The notes: a model not told the origin generated them from the sequence alone. Positions 21,555-30,341 are shown, counted from the stretch's first letter. The stretch: 64,000 nucleotides of DNA from Myceligenerans pegani (GCF_014892515.1 NZ_JADBGR010000082.1:62001-126000); one strand, 5' to 3'. Made by a program: numbers and translations.

Positions 21555-21599
21555 CGAGGGACCGACCACACCTACCCGCACCCGCCGTATGCCGACGCG

Positions 21600-21914
21600 T
21601 CAGGATCCGGCGCGGGACTCGGCGCGCTGACGGACCCACGCCGCGGCGTCGTCGGGGTCCGTCCCGGTCACCTCGCGGTAGATCCGTCTCGCGTCCCCCA
21701 TCATGTTGTTGGCGATCAACTCGTCGATCTTGGCGAGGGTCTTCGCCGGGACGGCCGCGGCACCGGGCTCGGCTACGCCGAGATGGTCCAGCAGCAAATC
21801 GAACCGGCGTTCCAGCCTGCGGAGGCTTTTCGCCGAGGGCCCGAGGTTCCCGGTGACATTGATGACCAGGATGACGAAGAGGACGATCAGGATCAGAGTA
21901 AGGATGAACTCCAT
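21600..21914 (-). CDS. Small single-pass membrane protein with L7/L12 C-terminal-like tail
   Basis: The 104-residue protein has one N-terminal membrane helix (FILTLILIVLFVILVINV, residues about 3-20), a coiled, charged linker (SLRRLERRFDLLLDHLG), and a C-terminal domain near residues 60-97. The last part reads KIDELIANNMMGDARRIYREVTG and then DPDDAAAWV. Its spacing resembles the C-terminal domain of ribosomal protein L7/L12, where a helix ends in YREVTG-like residues. That is a resemblance, not proof of homology. Function unknown. A TAACGT box lies 6 nt before the ATG, so the mRNA may be leaderless. Confidence 0.7.
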   Translation of the reverse strand: MEFILTLILIVLFVILVINVTGNLGPSAKSLRRLERRFDLLLDHLGVAEPGAAAVPAKTLAKIDELIANNMMGDARRIYREVTGTDPDDAAAWVRQRAESRAGS

Positions 21915-21920
21915 ACCAGG

Positions 21921-21926
21921 ACGTTA
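21921..21926 (-). promoter_or_regulatory. -10 element of the small membrane protein gene
   Basis: TAACGT on the minus strand, separated from the ATG at 21914 by 6 nt, which predicts a leaderless mRNA. No -35 was recognised. Confidence 0.5.
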
Positions 21927-22155
21927 GCGGCGCTTCGCGACCGCCCGAGCACTTTCCGGCACTCGGTGGCGCCCGTCCGCTCGTTCCCGGACGGTGGGCG
22001 CGGGCATGGGGAGAGGTCCCCACCGCGCATACCGCTACGAGCCACGACAAAGAGGCGTTCGCGCTGGTAGCGTCCCGGGACTGAGGGCCGGAACAGCCAG
22101 GCGCGACGGCCGGCGGCCCTGGCCCGATGGCTGGTGAACGCGACCAAGGAGACGG

Positions 22156-22671
22156 ATGCGGTCCATGTTCCACGTACGACGGACCGGCGCGGCGCTGCTC
22201 GCCGTCGGCGTGCTGTCCTCCTGCACGGCCGGGGCGGACGGCAACCCGCCGGAGCCTCCGCCCGCGCTCGACGCCGCGACGACGGAGTACACGGCGGCGT
22301 ACGACGACGTCGTCGGCGCCCTCACCCGCGACATCCCCGAGGTGGAGTGGACCGCCAAGGACCGCTTCCCGCACGTCGCGGAACAGCCCGACGGCCGGTG
22401 CGTGCTCTTCCTCGCCGAGAGCCTGGGCGAGGGCGATCTGTACGAGCCGAGCGGCGGGCTCACCGAGCTGGCCGCCGTCCTCGATCCCGTCCTGGACGAG
22501 CACGGCTTCGACCCGGTGTCCGAGGTCGTCTACCCCGAGAGCGGCGGCGACGTGTACGTCACGGCCACCGACCCGGCCGGCTGGGAGCTCACGGTCGGGG
22601 CGTACCCGCCGATCGTCGGGCTCTCGGGCCCGGTCGAGACGGACCGCTGCGACGAGAGCGCCCTCGGCTGA
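22156..22671 (+). CDS. Putative lipoprotein of unknown function
   Basis: A 171-residue exported protein. The N-terminus MRSMFHVRRTGAALLAVGVL ends in a lipobox SSC, with Cys23 as the predicted lipidated residue. A Pro-rich linker follows and then a compact domain of about 125 residues with no motif I recognise. The domain includes two further cysteines (in GRCVLF and DRCDES), which could form a disulphide. Start ATG 22156 has a good AAGGAG site 5 nt upstream. It is followed by valS on the same strand after 123 bp. Function unknown. Confidence 0.75.
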   Translation: MRSMFHVRRTGAALLAVGVLSSCTAGADGNPPEPPPALDAATTEYTAAYDDVVGALTRDIPEVEWTAKDRFPHVAEQPDGRCVLFLAESLGEGDLYEPSGGLTELAAVLDPVLDEHGFDPVSEVVYPESGGDVYVTATDPAGWELTVGAYPPIVGLSGPVETDRCDESALG

Positions 22672-22794
22672 TCCCGAGACCGTTCGGGAGCAGGTCCGGG
22701 CCCGCTTGCCACGCAGCGCGGAGCAGGTGAGAGGTCCGATCCGGGCTGTGGATATCCGGGCGCCCTGTCGTGCGGAATCTGGGACACTTGACCC

Positions 22795-25560
22795 ATGAGT
22801 ACTCCGATCCCTGCCGGGCACACGGACCCGGCCACGACCATCACCAACGCCACGACAACACCCGCCGCTCAGGTAGCCGGTGCCGACGTCGTCCGCGCGG
22901 TGGTCAAGGGAGTACCTGATCGGGTGAGCGCGGACGGCCTGGAGGAGAAGTTCGACGCCCGCTGGAGCGGCGAGGGCACGTTCGCGTTCGACCGGAGCAA
23001 GACCCGCGAGCAGATCTACTCGATCGACACCCCGCCGCCCACCGCGTCCGGTTCGCTGCACGTGGGACACGTGTTCTCCTACACGCACACCGACCTGATC
23101 GCCCGGTACAAGCGCATGCGTGGGTACGAGGTCTTCTACCCGATGGGCTGGGACGACAACGGCCTGCCCACCGAGCGCCGCGTGCAGAACTACTACGGCG
23201 TGCGGTGCGACCCGTCGCTGCCCTACGTGGAGAACTTCGAGCCGCCGCACGAGGGTACGGACGGCAAGAACGTGAAGCCCGCCGATCAGGTGCCGGTCAG
23301 CCGCCGCAACTTCATCGAGCTGTGTGAGCGCCTCACCACGGAGGACGAGCAGAAGTTCGAGGAGCTGTGGCGCCGTCTCGGCCTGTCGGTGGACTGGTCG
23401 CAGACGTACCAGACGATCGGTGCGGACTCGATCGCGACCGCGCAGCGGGCGTTCGTGCGCAACCTCGCCCGCGGCGAGGCGTACCAGGCGGAGGCGCCGG
23501 GGCTGTGGGACGTGACGTTCCAGACGGCGGTCGCGCAGGCCGAACTGGAGGCGCGGGACTACCCCGGCCACTACCACAAGGTGGCGTTCGGGCGGCCCGA
23601 CGGCGGGAAGGTGTTCATCGAGACGACGCGCCCCGAACTGATCCCGGCCGTGGTGGCGCTCATCGCCCACCCGGACGACGAGCGGTACCAGCACCTGTTC
23701 GGCACCACGGTGACCTCGCCGCTGTTCGGCGTGGAGGTCCCCGTGCTGGCGCACCACGCGGCGGAGCCGGACAAGGGTGCGGGCATCGCCATGTGCTGCA
23801 CCTTCGGCGACCTCACGGACGTGCAGTGGTGGCGTGAGCTGCAGCTGCCGACCCGGTCGATCGTGCAGCGCGACGGGCGCATCACCCGGGAGGTCCCCGA
23901 GTGGATCGAGGGCGGTGCCGGTGAGGCGCTGTTCGGCGAGATCTCCGGCATGACGACCTTCAGCGCGCGCAAGGCGATCGTCGAGGCGCTGCGCTCCTCG
24001 GGGGACCTCGAGGGCGAGCCGGTGCCGACCCAGCGCAAGGCGAACTTCTTCGAGAAGGGCGACAAGCCGCTGGAGATCGTGACGTCGCGCCAGTGGTACA
24101 TCCGCAACGGCGGCCGTGACAGCGAGCTGCGGGACGAGCTGCTGGCCCGGGGCAAGGAGCTCGACTTCCACCCGGACCACATGCGCGTGCGCTACGAGAA
24201 CTGGGTGGGCGGGCTGAACGGCGACTGGCTGATCAGCCGGCAGCGGTTCTTCGGCGTGCCGATCCCGCTGTGGTACCCGGTGCTGCCCTCCGGCGAGGTG
24301 GACCACGCGAACCCGATCGTGCCCTCCGAGGACCGGCTCCCGGTGGACCCGACGTCGCAGGCGCCGGAGGGCTTCACGGAGGACCAGCGCGGCGAGCCCG
24401 GCGGGTTCGTGGGCGACGCCGACGTGATGGACACGTGGGCGACGTCGTCGCTGTCCCCGCAGATCGTGTCCGGCTGGGAGCGCGACGAGGACCTGTGGCA
24501 GCGGGTCTTCCCGATGGACCTGCGCCCGCAGGGCCAGGACATCATCCGCACCTGGCTGTTCTCCAGCGTGGTGCGCGCGCACCTGGAGAACGGCGCGCTG
24601 CCCTGGAGGAACGCGGCGATCAGCGGCTGGATCCTCGATCCGGACCGCAAGAAGATGTCGAAGTCCAAGGGCAACGTGGTCACGCCGATGGACCTGCTCG
24701 TGGAGCACGGCTCGGACGCGGTCCGCTACTGGGCGGCCTCCGCCCGTCTCGGCGCGGACGCCGCGTTCGAGGTGGGTCAGATGAAGATCGGCCGGCGCCT
24801 GGCGATCAAGGTCCTCAACGCGTCGAAGTTCGCGCTGTCGTTCGGGCTCGACCCCGAGTCCGGCGGGGGAGAGATCCTGCTGGACCCGGCGGCCGTGACC
24901 GTGGACCTCGACCGCGCGATGCTCGCGGGACTCGCGACCGTGGCCGAGCAGGCGACGGCAGCGTTCGAGGCCTACGACCACACGCGGGCGCTCGAGGTGA
25001 CGGAGACGTTCTTCTGGACGTTCTGCGACGACTACCTGGAACTCGTCAAGGACCGGGCCTACGGGGACGGCGCGGGCAGCACGGCGGGGTCGGCCGAGAC
25101 CCTCTCGGCGCGTACCGCGCTGGCGATCGCGCTCGACACGCAGCTCCGCCTGCTGGCGCCCTATCTTCCGTTCGCCACGGAGGAGGTGTGGTCCTGGTGG
25201 CGCGAGGGCTCCGTGCACCGCGCGGCATGGCCGACAGCGGAACCCCTGCGGGCCGGCGCCGCGGGCGTCGATGCCACGCACCTCACCGCGGCCGGCAACG
25301 CGCTGGCGGCGATCCGGAAGGTGAAGTCCGAGGCGAAGACGTCGATGCGCGCCCCGGTCCTCGCGGGCACCCTCGCGGTGCCCGCCGCGGACCTGCCGGC
25401 CGTTCAGCTGGCGATCGGCGACGTGCGGGCCGCGGGCCGGGTGACCGGCGGCCTGACGCTCGTCGAGACCGCAGAGGGCCAGGGCGACCCGAACGTCCAG
25501 GGCGGCATGGTGACGTCCGACGTCGAGCTCGGCGAGCCGGAGCCCCGCAAGAAGGGCTGA
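22795..25560 (+). CDS. valS: Valyl-tRNA synthetase
   Basis: A 921-residue class I aminoacyl-tRNA synthetase that charges tRNA-Val. The HIGH motif appears as TASGSLHVGHV near residue 85 and the KMSKS loop as RKKMSKSKGNVV near 620. Between them lies the CP1 editing domain, with TTRPELIPAVVALIAHPDDERY. The C-terminal anticodon-binding domain is present, but the long coiled coil found at the end of many bacterial ValS proteins is not evident. That agrees with the actinobacterial form. About 40 extra low-complexity residues precede the conserved start. No Shine-Dalgarno is visible before ATG 22795. A hairpin follows the gene. Confidence 0.97.
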   Translation: MSTPIPAGHTDPATTITNATTTPAAQVAGADVVRAVVKGVPDRVSADGLEEKFDARWSGEGTFAFDRSKTREQIYSIDTPPPTASGSLHVGHVFSYTHTDLIARYKRMRGYEVFYPMGWDDNGLPTERRVQNYYGVRCDPSLPYVENFEPPHEGTDGKNVKPADQVPVSRRNFIELCERLTTEDEQKFEELWRRLGLSVDWSQTYQTIGADSIATAQRAFVRNLARGEAYQAEAPGLWDVTFQTAVAQAELEARDYPGHYHKVAFGRPDGGKVFIETTRPELIPAVVALIAHPDDERYQHLFGTTVTSPLFGVEVPVLAHHAAEPDKGAGIAMCCTFGDLTDVQWWRELQLPTRSIVQRDGRITREVPEWIEGGAGEALFGEISGMTTFSARKAIVEALRSSGDLEGEPVPTQRKANFFEKGDKPLEIVTSRQWYIRNGGRDSELRDELLARGKELDFHPDHMRVRYENWVGGLNGDWLISRQRFFGVPIPLWYPVLPSGEVDHANPIVPSEDRLPVDPTSQAPEGFTEDQRGEPGGFVGDADVMDTWATSSLSPQIVSGWERDEDLWQRVFPMDLRPQGQDIIRTWLFSSVVRAHLENGALPWRNAAISGWILDPDRKKMSKSKGNVVTPMDLLVEHGSDAVRYWAASARLGADAAFEVGQMKIGRRLAIKVLNASKFALSFGLDPESGGGEILLDPAAVTVDLDRAMLAGLATVAEQATAAFEAYDHTRALEVTETFFWTFCDDYLELVKDRAYGDGAGSTAGSAETLSARTALAIALDTQLRLLAPYLPFATEEVWSWWREGSVHRAAWPTAEPLRAGAAGVDATHLTAAGNALAAIRKVKSEAKTSMRAPVLAGTLAVPAADLPAVQLAIGDVRAAGRVTGGLTLVETAEGQGDPNVQGGMVTSDVELGEPEPRKKG

Positions 25561-25578
25561 ATCCGCGACGCGGAGACC

Positions 25579-25629
25579 CGTGGGTCTCGTGGGTGCCGAC
25601 CGCCTCCGGCCGGATCCACGAGACCCGCG
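25579..25629 (+). terminator. Hairpin after valS
   Basis: CGTGGGTCTCGTGG (25579-25592) and CCACGAGACCCGCG (25616-25629) pair at 13 of 14 positions with a 23-nt loop. The structure begins 18 bp after the valS stop. Confidence 0.65.
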
Positions 25630-25707
25630 GCGGTCTGGCGCCGAGCCGAGATCGCGACACAGATGACCGTGCCGCCGACGATCGTGGTGTTGCCACACGG
25701 GCCGTCG

Positions 25708-25835
25708 TGACGGAACGCGGGCCGGTGCGGAACACGGGTCGGCGCAGAACGCGAGCCGGGGCGGCATGGAACGCGGAGCCGGTGCGAACGCTGGCAGGCG
25801 CAGAACGCGGACCGACGCGGAACGCGAGGCGGCGG
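25708..25835. repeat. Degenerate direct repeats, about seven units
   Basis: Units of about 17-22 bp with the shared core GCGGAACGCGGGCCG or close variants (for example GTGCGGAACACGGGTCG, GCGCAGAACGCGAGCCG, GCGCAGAACGCGGACCG and ACGCGGAACGCGAGGCG). They lie between the valS terminator and the VOC gene. A two-copy relative is present at 30786-30820. Confidence 0.65.
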
Positions 25836-25887
25836 ATGTCAGTGTCCCGAGGCAGGATCGGGGTATCGGACCGACCCGGAGGACACC

Positions 25888-26781
25888 ATGGCCGACGCAC
25901 CCACCACCCGGACCTACCCTCATGGCGTGCCGAGCTGGATCGACCTGGAGACGCACGAGGTCGACGCGGCGCTCGCCTTCTACGGCGAGTTGTTGGGCTG
26001 GAGGTTCACCGAGAAGGTGCCGCCCGCGGCGCCGGGGCGCTACGTCGTCGCGTCCCGGGACGGCACGGACGCCACCTCGATCGCCGCGATCGCCACACCC
26101 GACCCGGGCTTCGACGGCGAGGTCATGTGGCACACGTACCTGGCCGTCGACGACATCACCGCCACGGCGGAGCGGGTCACCGCGCTGGGCGGCGTCGTGA
26201 GCTCCCCGCCGGAGCCCGTGGGGCCACCGGGCGGGCCGGCCGCCGGTCAGATGGCCCGGATCGCCGACCCGCAGGGCGCGCCCAGCCGCCTGTGGCAAGC
26301 GGGGACGCGACCCGGCGCCCAGGCCGTCAACGCGCCGGGGACCTGGAACTTCAGCAGCCTGCTCACCCCTGACGTGGACCAGGCGCTGCGGTTCTACGGG
26401 CCGCTGTTCGGGTGGGAGCGGAGCGACGACCTCGGCGCCGGGATGGCGCGCGTCCCGGGGTACGGGGACCACCTGGCCCGTACGGTGGACCCCGCCATCC
26501 ACGAGCGCCAGGAGCACGTGCCGCCCGGCTTCGCCGACGTCGTCGCCGGGATCGCCCCCGCCGCCGGCCCGGCACGCTGGTCGGTGGCCTTCGCCGTGGC
26601 CGACCGCGATGAGTCGGCGGCGACGGCGGAGCGCGGCGGAGCAACCGTGCTGGCGACCGAGGACAGCGAGTGGACCAAGGAGGCCACGATCCGCGACCCG
26701 TTCGGCGCCGAGCTCGTCCTGTCCCAGTTCGCCCCGCCGGCGGAGTTCCTCGAGGCCGAGGCACAGGCAGGACAGGCCTGA
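25888..26781 (+). CDS. Two-domain VOC (glyoxalase-like) protein
   Basis: The 297-residue protein consists of two VOC domains, about residues 10-125 and 140-288. Each shows the beta-alpha-beta-beta-beta pattern with an entry like VDAALAFYGELLGWRF or VDQALRFYGPLFGWER and a later DPFGAELVLSQF-type ending. The metal-ligand positions of true glyoxalase I are not clearly conserved in both domains, so the reaction cannot be named. Start ATG 25888 has GGAGG 5 nt upstream. It is a soluble cytoplasmic protein and stands as a single gene. Confidence 0.85.
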   Translation: MADAPTTRTYPHGVPSWIDLETHEVDAALAFYGELLGWRFTEKVPPAAPGRYVVASRDGTDATSIAAIATPDPGFDGEVMWHTYLAVDDITATAERVTALGGVVSSPPEPVGPPGGPAAGQMARIADPQGAPSRLWQAGTRPGAQAVNAPGTWNFSSLLTPDVDQALRFYGPLFGWERSDDLGAGMARVPGYGDHLARTVDPAIHERQEHVPPGFADVVAGIAPAAGPARWSVAFAVADRDESAATAERGGATVLATEDSEWTKEATIRDPFGAELVLSQFAPPAEFLEAEAQAGQA

Positions 26782-26921
26782 CCCCGTGCCGGCACGCCCG
26801 GCACCGCGGGCGGCGCGGCGTCGCGTCGCCCGGATCCGCCGAGCGCCCGTCCGTCGGCGGGAGATGTCGGACGTGCTCGCGCGGATGTCGTCGAGCAGTA
26901 TTCCGCGGGCCGCAGGCGCAC

Positions 26922-27896
26922 TCAGTCGTTCGCGCCGCTCGCCACCTCTTGGGCGTAGTGGGCGAGATCCGCCGCGACCCAGTCGCCCATGCGCCGCAGT
27001 TCGGTGCCCATGGACCCGGCGATGTGCGGCGTGAGGAACACGTTCGGCAGGTCGTACAGCGGCGACGTGGCCGGCAGCGGTTCCTCGGGGTCCGTGACGT
27101 CGAGAATCGCGTTGATCCGGCCGCTGACGAGTTCCTTCTCCAGCGCGGCCGCGTCCACGATCACGCCGCGGGCCGTGTTGATCAGCGTGGCGCCGTGGGG
27201 CATGAGCGCGAGGAACCCGGCATCGATCATGCCCACCGTCTCGGGCACGACCGGGGCGTGCAGCGAGACGACGTCGCTGCGGCGCGCCAGCTCGGCCAGC
27301 TCCACCTTCTCGACACCCAGCGACGCGGCGTCGTCGATCGTGAGGAACGGGTCGTAGACGAGGACCCGCAGGCTGGGGAACGGGCGCAGCAGGTCGATGA
27401 CCAGCCGGCCGATGCGCGACGCGCTCACCAGGCCCACGGTGCGCCCGTAGTTGCCGGCCGTCGGGAACTCGTCCTCCCGGTCGATGAACGCGCGCCGCTC
27501 GCGGAGCAGGTCACGCGCCCGGAATGCCTCCTTGTTCGCCAGGAGGATCATCGCGAGCGTGAGCTCGGCGACAGGAATGGCGTTGGCCATGCCGACGTCC
27601 GACGCCGCGACGTCCCCCGGCCCGTCCGGGAACAGGTATCCGGCGCCGCCGCCCGCGTGGATGACCCGGCGCAGCCGCGGCGCATGACGCAGCACCGAGG
27701 CGGGCAGCGACGGTGCCCCCCAGCCGGTCAGCAGGACCTCGACCCGGGACAGCACCCGCCGTGCCTCGTCCGACTCGAACTCGGTGAGCACCTCACCGAT
27801 CCGCCGGGCGGGGACATCGGCCAGGGCCTCGTACCCGGGGCCGAACAACCGCTCGGCCAACCGGTCGGATCCGACCGCCACTGCGTACTCGATCAC
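26922..27896 (-). CDS. D-isomer-specific 2-hydroxyacid dehydrogenase family protein
   Basis: A 324-residue NAD(P)-dependent dehydrogenase. The catalytic residues of the family are visible: Arg in NTARGVIVD, Glu in TDPEEPL and His in TPHIAGSMG. The nucleotide-binding loop reads GLVSASRIG, so the second Gly of the usual GxGxxG is Ser. This is a known kind of variation but worth noting for cofactor binding. It should interconvert a D-2-hydroxyacid and the 2-ketoacid; the substrate is unknown. Start GTG 27896 has AAGGAG 4 nt upstream. It is convergent with the upstream VOC gene. Confidence 0.9.
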   Translation of the reverse strand: MIEYAVAVGSDRLAERLFGPGYEALADVPARRIGEVLTEFESDEARRVLSRVEVLLTGWGAPSLPASVLRHAPRLRRVIHAGGGAGYLFPDGPGDVAASDVGMANAIPVAELTLAMILLANKEAFRARDLLRERRAFIDREDEFPTAGNYGRTVGLVSASRIGRLVIDLLRPFPSLRVLVYDPFLTIDDAASLGVEKVELAELARRSDVVSLHAPVVPETVGMIDAGFLALMPHGATLINTARGVIVDAAALEKELVSGRINAILDVTDPEEPLPATSPLYDLPNVFLTPHIAGSMGTELRRMGDWVAADLAHYAQEVASGAND

Positions 27897-28043
27897 GCTG
27901 CTCCTTCGATGGTGCCCCGGGGCCGGCGGATTCCCACGCCGGCGATCACCGGGAGGCTAGAGTGCCGCGGCGAAGCCCGTCAAGAGAATCGTGAAAGCGC
28001 ATTCCGCTGCCGGACGGCCATCAGACCCCGCACTCGTCCGCAC

Positions 28044-28110
28044 CCGCATGCGGACCCGGCCGAACCCCGCATGCGGACCCGGCCGAACCCGCACTCGGAC
28101 CCGGCCGCAC
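28044..28110. repeat. Three 22-23-bp tandem repeats
   Basis: CCGCATGCGGACCCGGCCGAAC, then the same with one extra C, then CCGCACTCGGACCCGGCCGCAC. They lie in the 281-bp gap between the dehydrogenase start and the DUF1877 stop, and a truncated unit precedes them at about 28028-28043. The rest of the gap holds no gene. Confidence 0.85.
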
Positions 28111-28149
28111 CACCTCGCTGTGGCGCGGCCGGGCTGTCCCGGGAGATCC

Positions 28150-28187
28150 CGTCAGTTGAGCTTGAGCTGTGAGCACGTCAGTTGAGC
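28150..28187 (-). repeat. Direct repeat across the DUF1877 stop codon
   Basis: CGTCAGTTGAGC occurs at 28150-28161 and 28176-28187, 26 bp apart. The second copy includes the stop codon and last codons of the DUF1877 gene; the first lies just downstream. Confidence 0.8.
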
Positions 28188-28717
28188 ATCAGCACGACCG
28201 AGTCGCCCGCGTCGGCCGCGGCGGTGAAGAACCGGCCGAGGTCCTCGTAGGCGTCGGCCAGGGTGTCGAGCCGCTCCTCCGGCGGATGCTCCGTCGGGTC
28301 CGGGCAGCCGTCGCAGATGGCGGCGTCGTACAGCGGCGCCAGTTCCTCGAACGGCGTCCCCGTCAGGAACGCGGCGGCGGTGGCCACGTCGGCGGACGGC
28401 AGCAGGCGCGCCGTCCCGATCGCCCCCGGGACCCCCAGCGGTTTGCCTCCCTGGACGACGTCGACCGCGAGCCCCCCGTGCTCCCGCAGGAGGCCGTGCA
28501 GCCCGCCCCATGCGAGGCCGATGGTGAAGTACTGTGCTTCGCCGGGCGGAACGTCGCGCTCCACCCAGTCGTCAGCGAGCGCTTCGACGTGCGAAGCCGC
28601 CCAGTCGTCGTCGCCTGCGGCCCTGGCCGCATCGTCCGCGCCGAGCCGTGCGTACTCGCAGTGGACTCCGCTCAGCACCGTGGTGAAGCTCGGCCGGTTC
28701 CCCTCGTGATTCCCCAT
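28178..28717 (-). CDS. DUF1877 family protein
   Basis: A 179-residue soluble protein matching DUF1877 (YfbM-like). It has an acidic N-terminal third (LGADDAARAAGDDD), then the typical AQYFTIGLAWGGLHGLLRE and a later ARLLPSADVATAAAFL segment. A cysteine pair sits in AAICDGCPD. Function unknown. Start ATG 28717 has a TAGCGT -10 box 8 nt upstream (28726-28731), suggesting a short or absent leader. The C-terminus is duplicated at the DNA level (see the repeat across its stop). Confidence 0.8.
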   Translation of the reverse strand: MGNHEGNRPSFTTVLSGVHCEYARLGADDAARAAGDDDWAASHVEALADDWVERDVPPGEAQYFTIGLAWGGLHGLLREHGGLAVDVVQGGKPLGVPGAIGTARLLPSADVATAAAFLTGTPFEELAPLYDAAICDGCPDPTEHPPEERLDTLADAYEDLGRFFTAAADAGDSVVLMLN

Positions 28718-28725
28718 GGCCGGGC

Positions 28726-28731
28726 ACGCTA
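28726..28731 (-). promoter_or_regulatory. -10 element of the DUF1877 gene
   Basis: TAGCGT on the minus strand, 8 nt before the ATG at 28717. It predicts a leader of at most a couple of bases. Confidence 0.45.
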
Positions 28732-28935
28732 GCGACTTGCGTCACACTGCGGGTCGGGCATATTGAACAGACCAACCGCAACGGCTCGGAACGCCGACAG
28801 CCTTCACAAAGACTTTACATCCGGGGCCGTTTGCGAAGCGGATTCACGGATCGCACACCGGACCAACCGGTCAGGGGGTGTGGGGAACCCGTAGGCCCCG
28901 CCGACTCCCCGACCGGTTGCCGACCGCGTGGCGAC

Positions 28936-30186
28936 TCAGCCGCGAGTCCGCTCGCCGCGGAGCCGGACGTCGTCCCCCGACATCGCGCCGGCGAGCTCGT
29001 GCGGAGTGTGCTCGTCGTGCCAGCGCAGCGTCGCCGCCACGCCATCGACGAGGCCGCTCGCGCCGACGCCGACCGAGCCCTCGGGCGCGAACGTGAGCCC
29101 GGCGTCCTGGGCGATCGCCGCGCGTACCAGCGCCACCGCCGCCGGGAGCTCCTCGAGGCCTTCACGCACGCCCAGCGCCTCGAGGTCGGACCGGTCCGAC
29201 GCGATGTGCACCGGCTCCGGCCCGATCCACAGCGTGCGTCCGTTCCCCTGGCCGTTGCCCGTCCCGTACTCCTCCGCCAGCACCAGCTCGGCCACCTGCG
29301 CCCGGCTGAGCACGGCGACGACGTCGTCCACCGACGAGACCGCGCCCTCGTCGCGGCCGAGACCCTGCCTCAGCTCGGCGAGGACACGCTCGCGCCGCCG
29401 TTCGCGGTAGCTGTCCAGCGCCTCGGCGACCCGCTCGGCGAACGCGCCACCGTTGGCGGCGCCGCCGCTCGCCGCCCCGCCGCCGAGCGTCGCCGGTCCG
29501 CCCCGGACACCGCCCGGGACCTCGACGCAGAGCTCCGCGGTCGGGAGGCCGACGCGCTCCCGCACGCCGGGCACCGTGCGCACGTCACCCGTGAGCACCA
29601 CGAGTTCCGGGGCGGACTCCTCGACCCACCGGTCCACCTCGGTCGCGATCGCGGCCGCGTTCCGCCCCCACGAGTCCTCGGCGCGCGACTCGATCCGGGC
29701 ACGCTTGACGGCCGGCGACCCCGGCTTGGCGATCTCGTCGTCCGGCGCGGTGTACTCCTCGTACCTCCGGCCGCCGACGCCGGTCCGCGTGAAGTCCGCG
29801 CCCTTCCGGTCCATCGCGACCACCAGCAGTTCCACCGACTCGTCCGCGGCGCGGACCGCCTGCAGCAGCTCGGGCACGTTCGACCACGAGGCCACGTCCG
29901 ACGTCGGCGCCTCGTGCAGGACCCGGTCCACCAGCACGCCGGTGTCGTCGGCGATGACGACCCGCCCGTGCAGGCCCTGCTCCCACGTCGGGCGCCGGGC
30001 GGCCTCCTCCATGCTGTCCAGGACGTCGTCCGGGGCACCCTGCGCCGCGAGCGACCTCCGCGCCGCGCGCCACCGGTTCGCGACGTCGCGATCGGCGACG
30101 GCCTTGTCGGAGGGTGTCGCGTCGAGGTACACGGTGGCGAACGGTCCGGGGTGCCCGAGGAGCGGCTTGAGCCAGTCGATCTTCAT
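28936..30186 (-). CDS. Rv2629-like baeRF family 2 (Vms1/eRF1-related) protein
   Basis: A 416-residue soluble protein of the actinobacterial Rv2629 type, related to eRF1/Vms1 peptidyl-tRNA hydrolase-like folds. It starts MKIDWLKPLLGHPGPFATVYL, contains RVVIADDTGVLVDRVLHEAP and the VVAMDRKGADF strand near residue 125. The usual loop GVGGRRYEEYTAPDDEIAKP follows, then ELVVLTGDVRTVPGVRERVG and a C-terminal eL30-like half. A Gly/Ala-rich insert lies near 228-250. A role at the ribosome in stress is proposed for the family; it is not proven here. Start ATG 30186 has AGGAGGCGGG immediately upstream. Confidence 0.8.
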   Translation of the reverse strand: MKIDWLKPLLGHPGPFATVYLDATPSDKAVADRDVANRWRAARRSLAAQGAPDDVLDSMEEAARRPTWEQGLHGRVVIADDTGVLVDRVLHEAPTSDVASWSNVPELLQAVRAADESVELLVVAMDRKGADFTRTGVGGRRYEEYTAPDDEIAKPGSPAVKRARIESRAEDSWGRNAAAIATEVDRWVEESAPELVVLTGDVRTVPGVRERVGLPTAELCVEVPGGVRGGPATLGGGAASGGAANGGAFAERVAEALDSYRERRRERVLAELRQGLGRDEGAVSSVDDVVAVLSRAQVAELVLAEEYGTGNGQGNGRTLWIGPEPVHIASDRSDLEALGVREGLEELPAAVALVRAAIAQDAGLTFAPEGSVGVGASGLVDGVAATLRWHDEHTPHELAGAMSGDDVRLRGERTRG

Positions 30187-30341
30187 TCCCGCCTCCTGGT
30201 ACGAGGGTGTAGCTCAGAATCCCTCCAGCCTCCGTCGTATCGCTGGCGAGCGCCACCCCTGGACCAGGTTTTTCCTTGGGAATTTCGTGACGGGAGGCCG
30301 CCGGACCGACGTCGCCCACCGTCCCGTCAGAAAGCATCCCT

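Larger units (their letters stand above)
25561..25887. other. 327-bp gap between valS and the VOC gene
   Basis: This stretch holds a terminator-like hairpin right after valS and then a run of degenerate 17-bp-scale direct repeats. The ribosome site of the next gene (GGAGG at 25878-25882) closes it. No gene is supported. Confidence 0.7.

Noticed and set aside
20890-26517. A very long minus-strand open frame (1875 codons) and similar frames such as 2118-5198 and 52354-56487
   Set aside because: They are frames opened by the extreme GC content over or antisense to clear genes. Their translations are low-complexity Arg/Gly/Ala/Pro and lack any domain outside the true gene segments.
25708-28110. 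CRISPR-like arrays
   Set aside because: The repeats are adjacent or degenerate units without unique spacers of regular length, and no cas gene is present.
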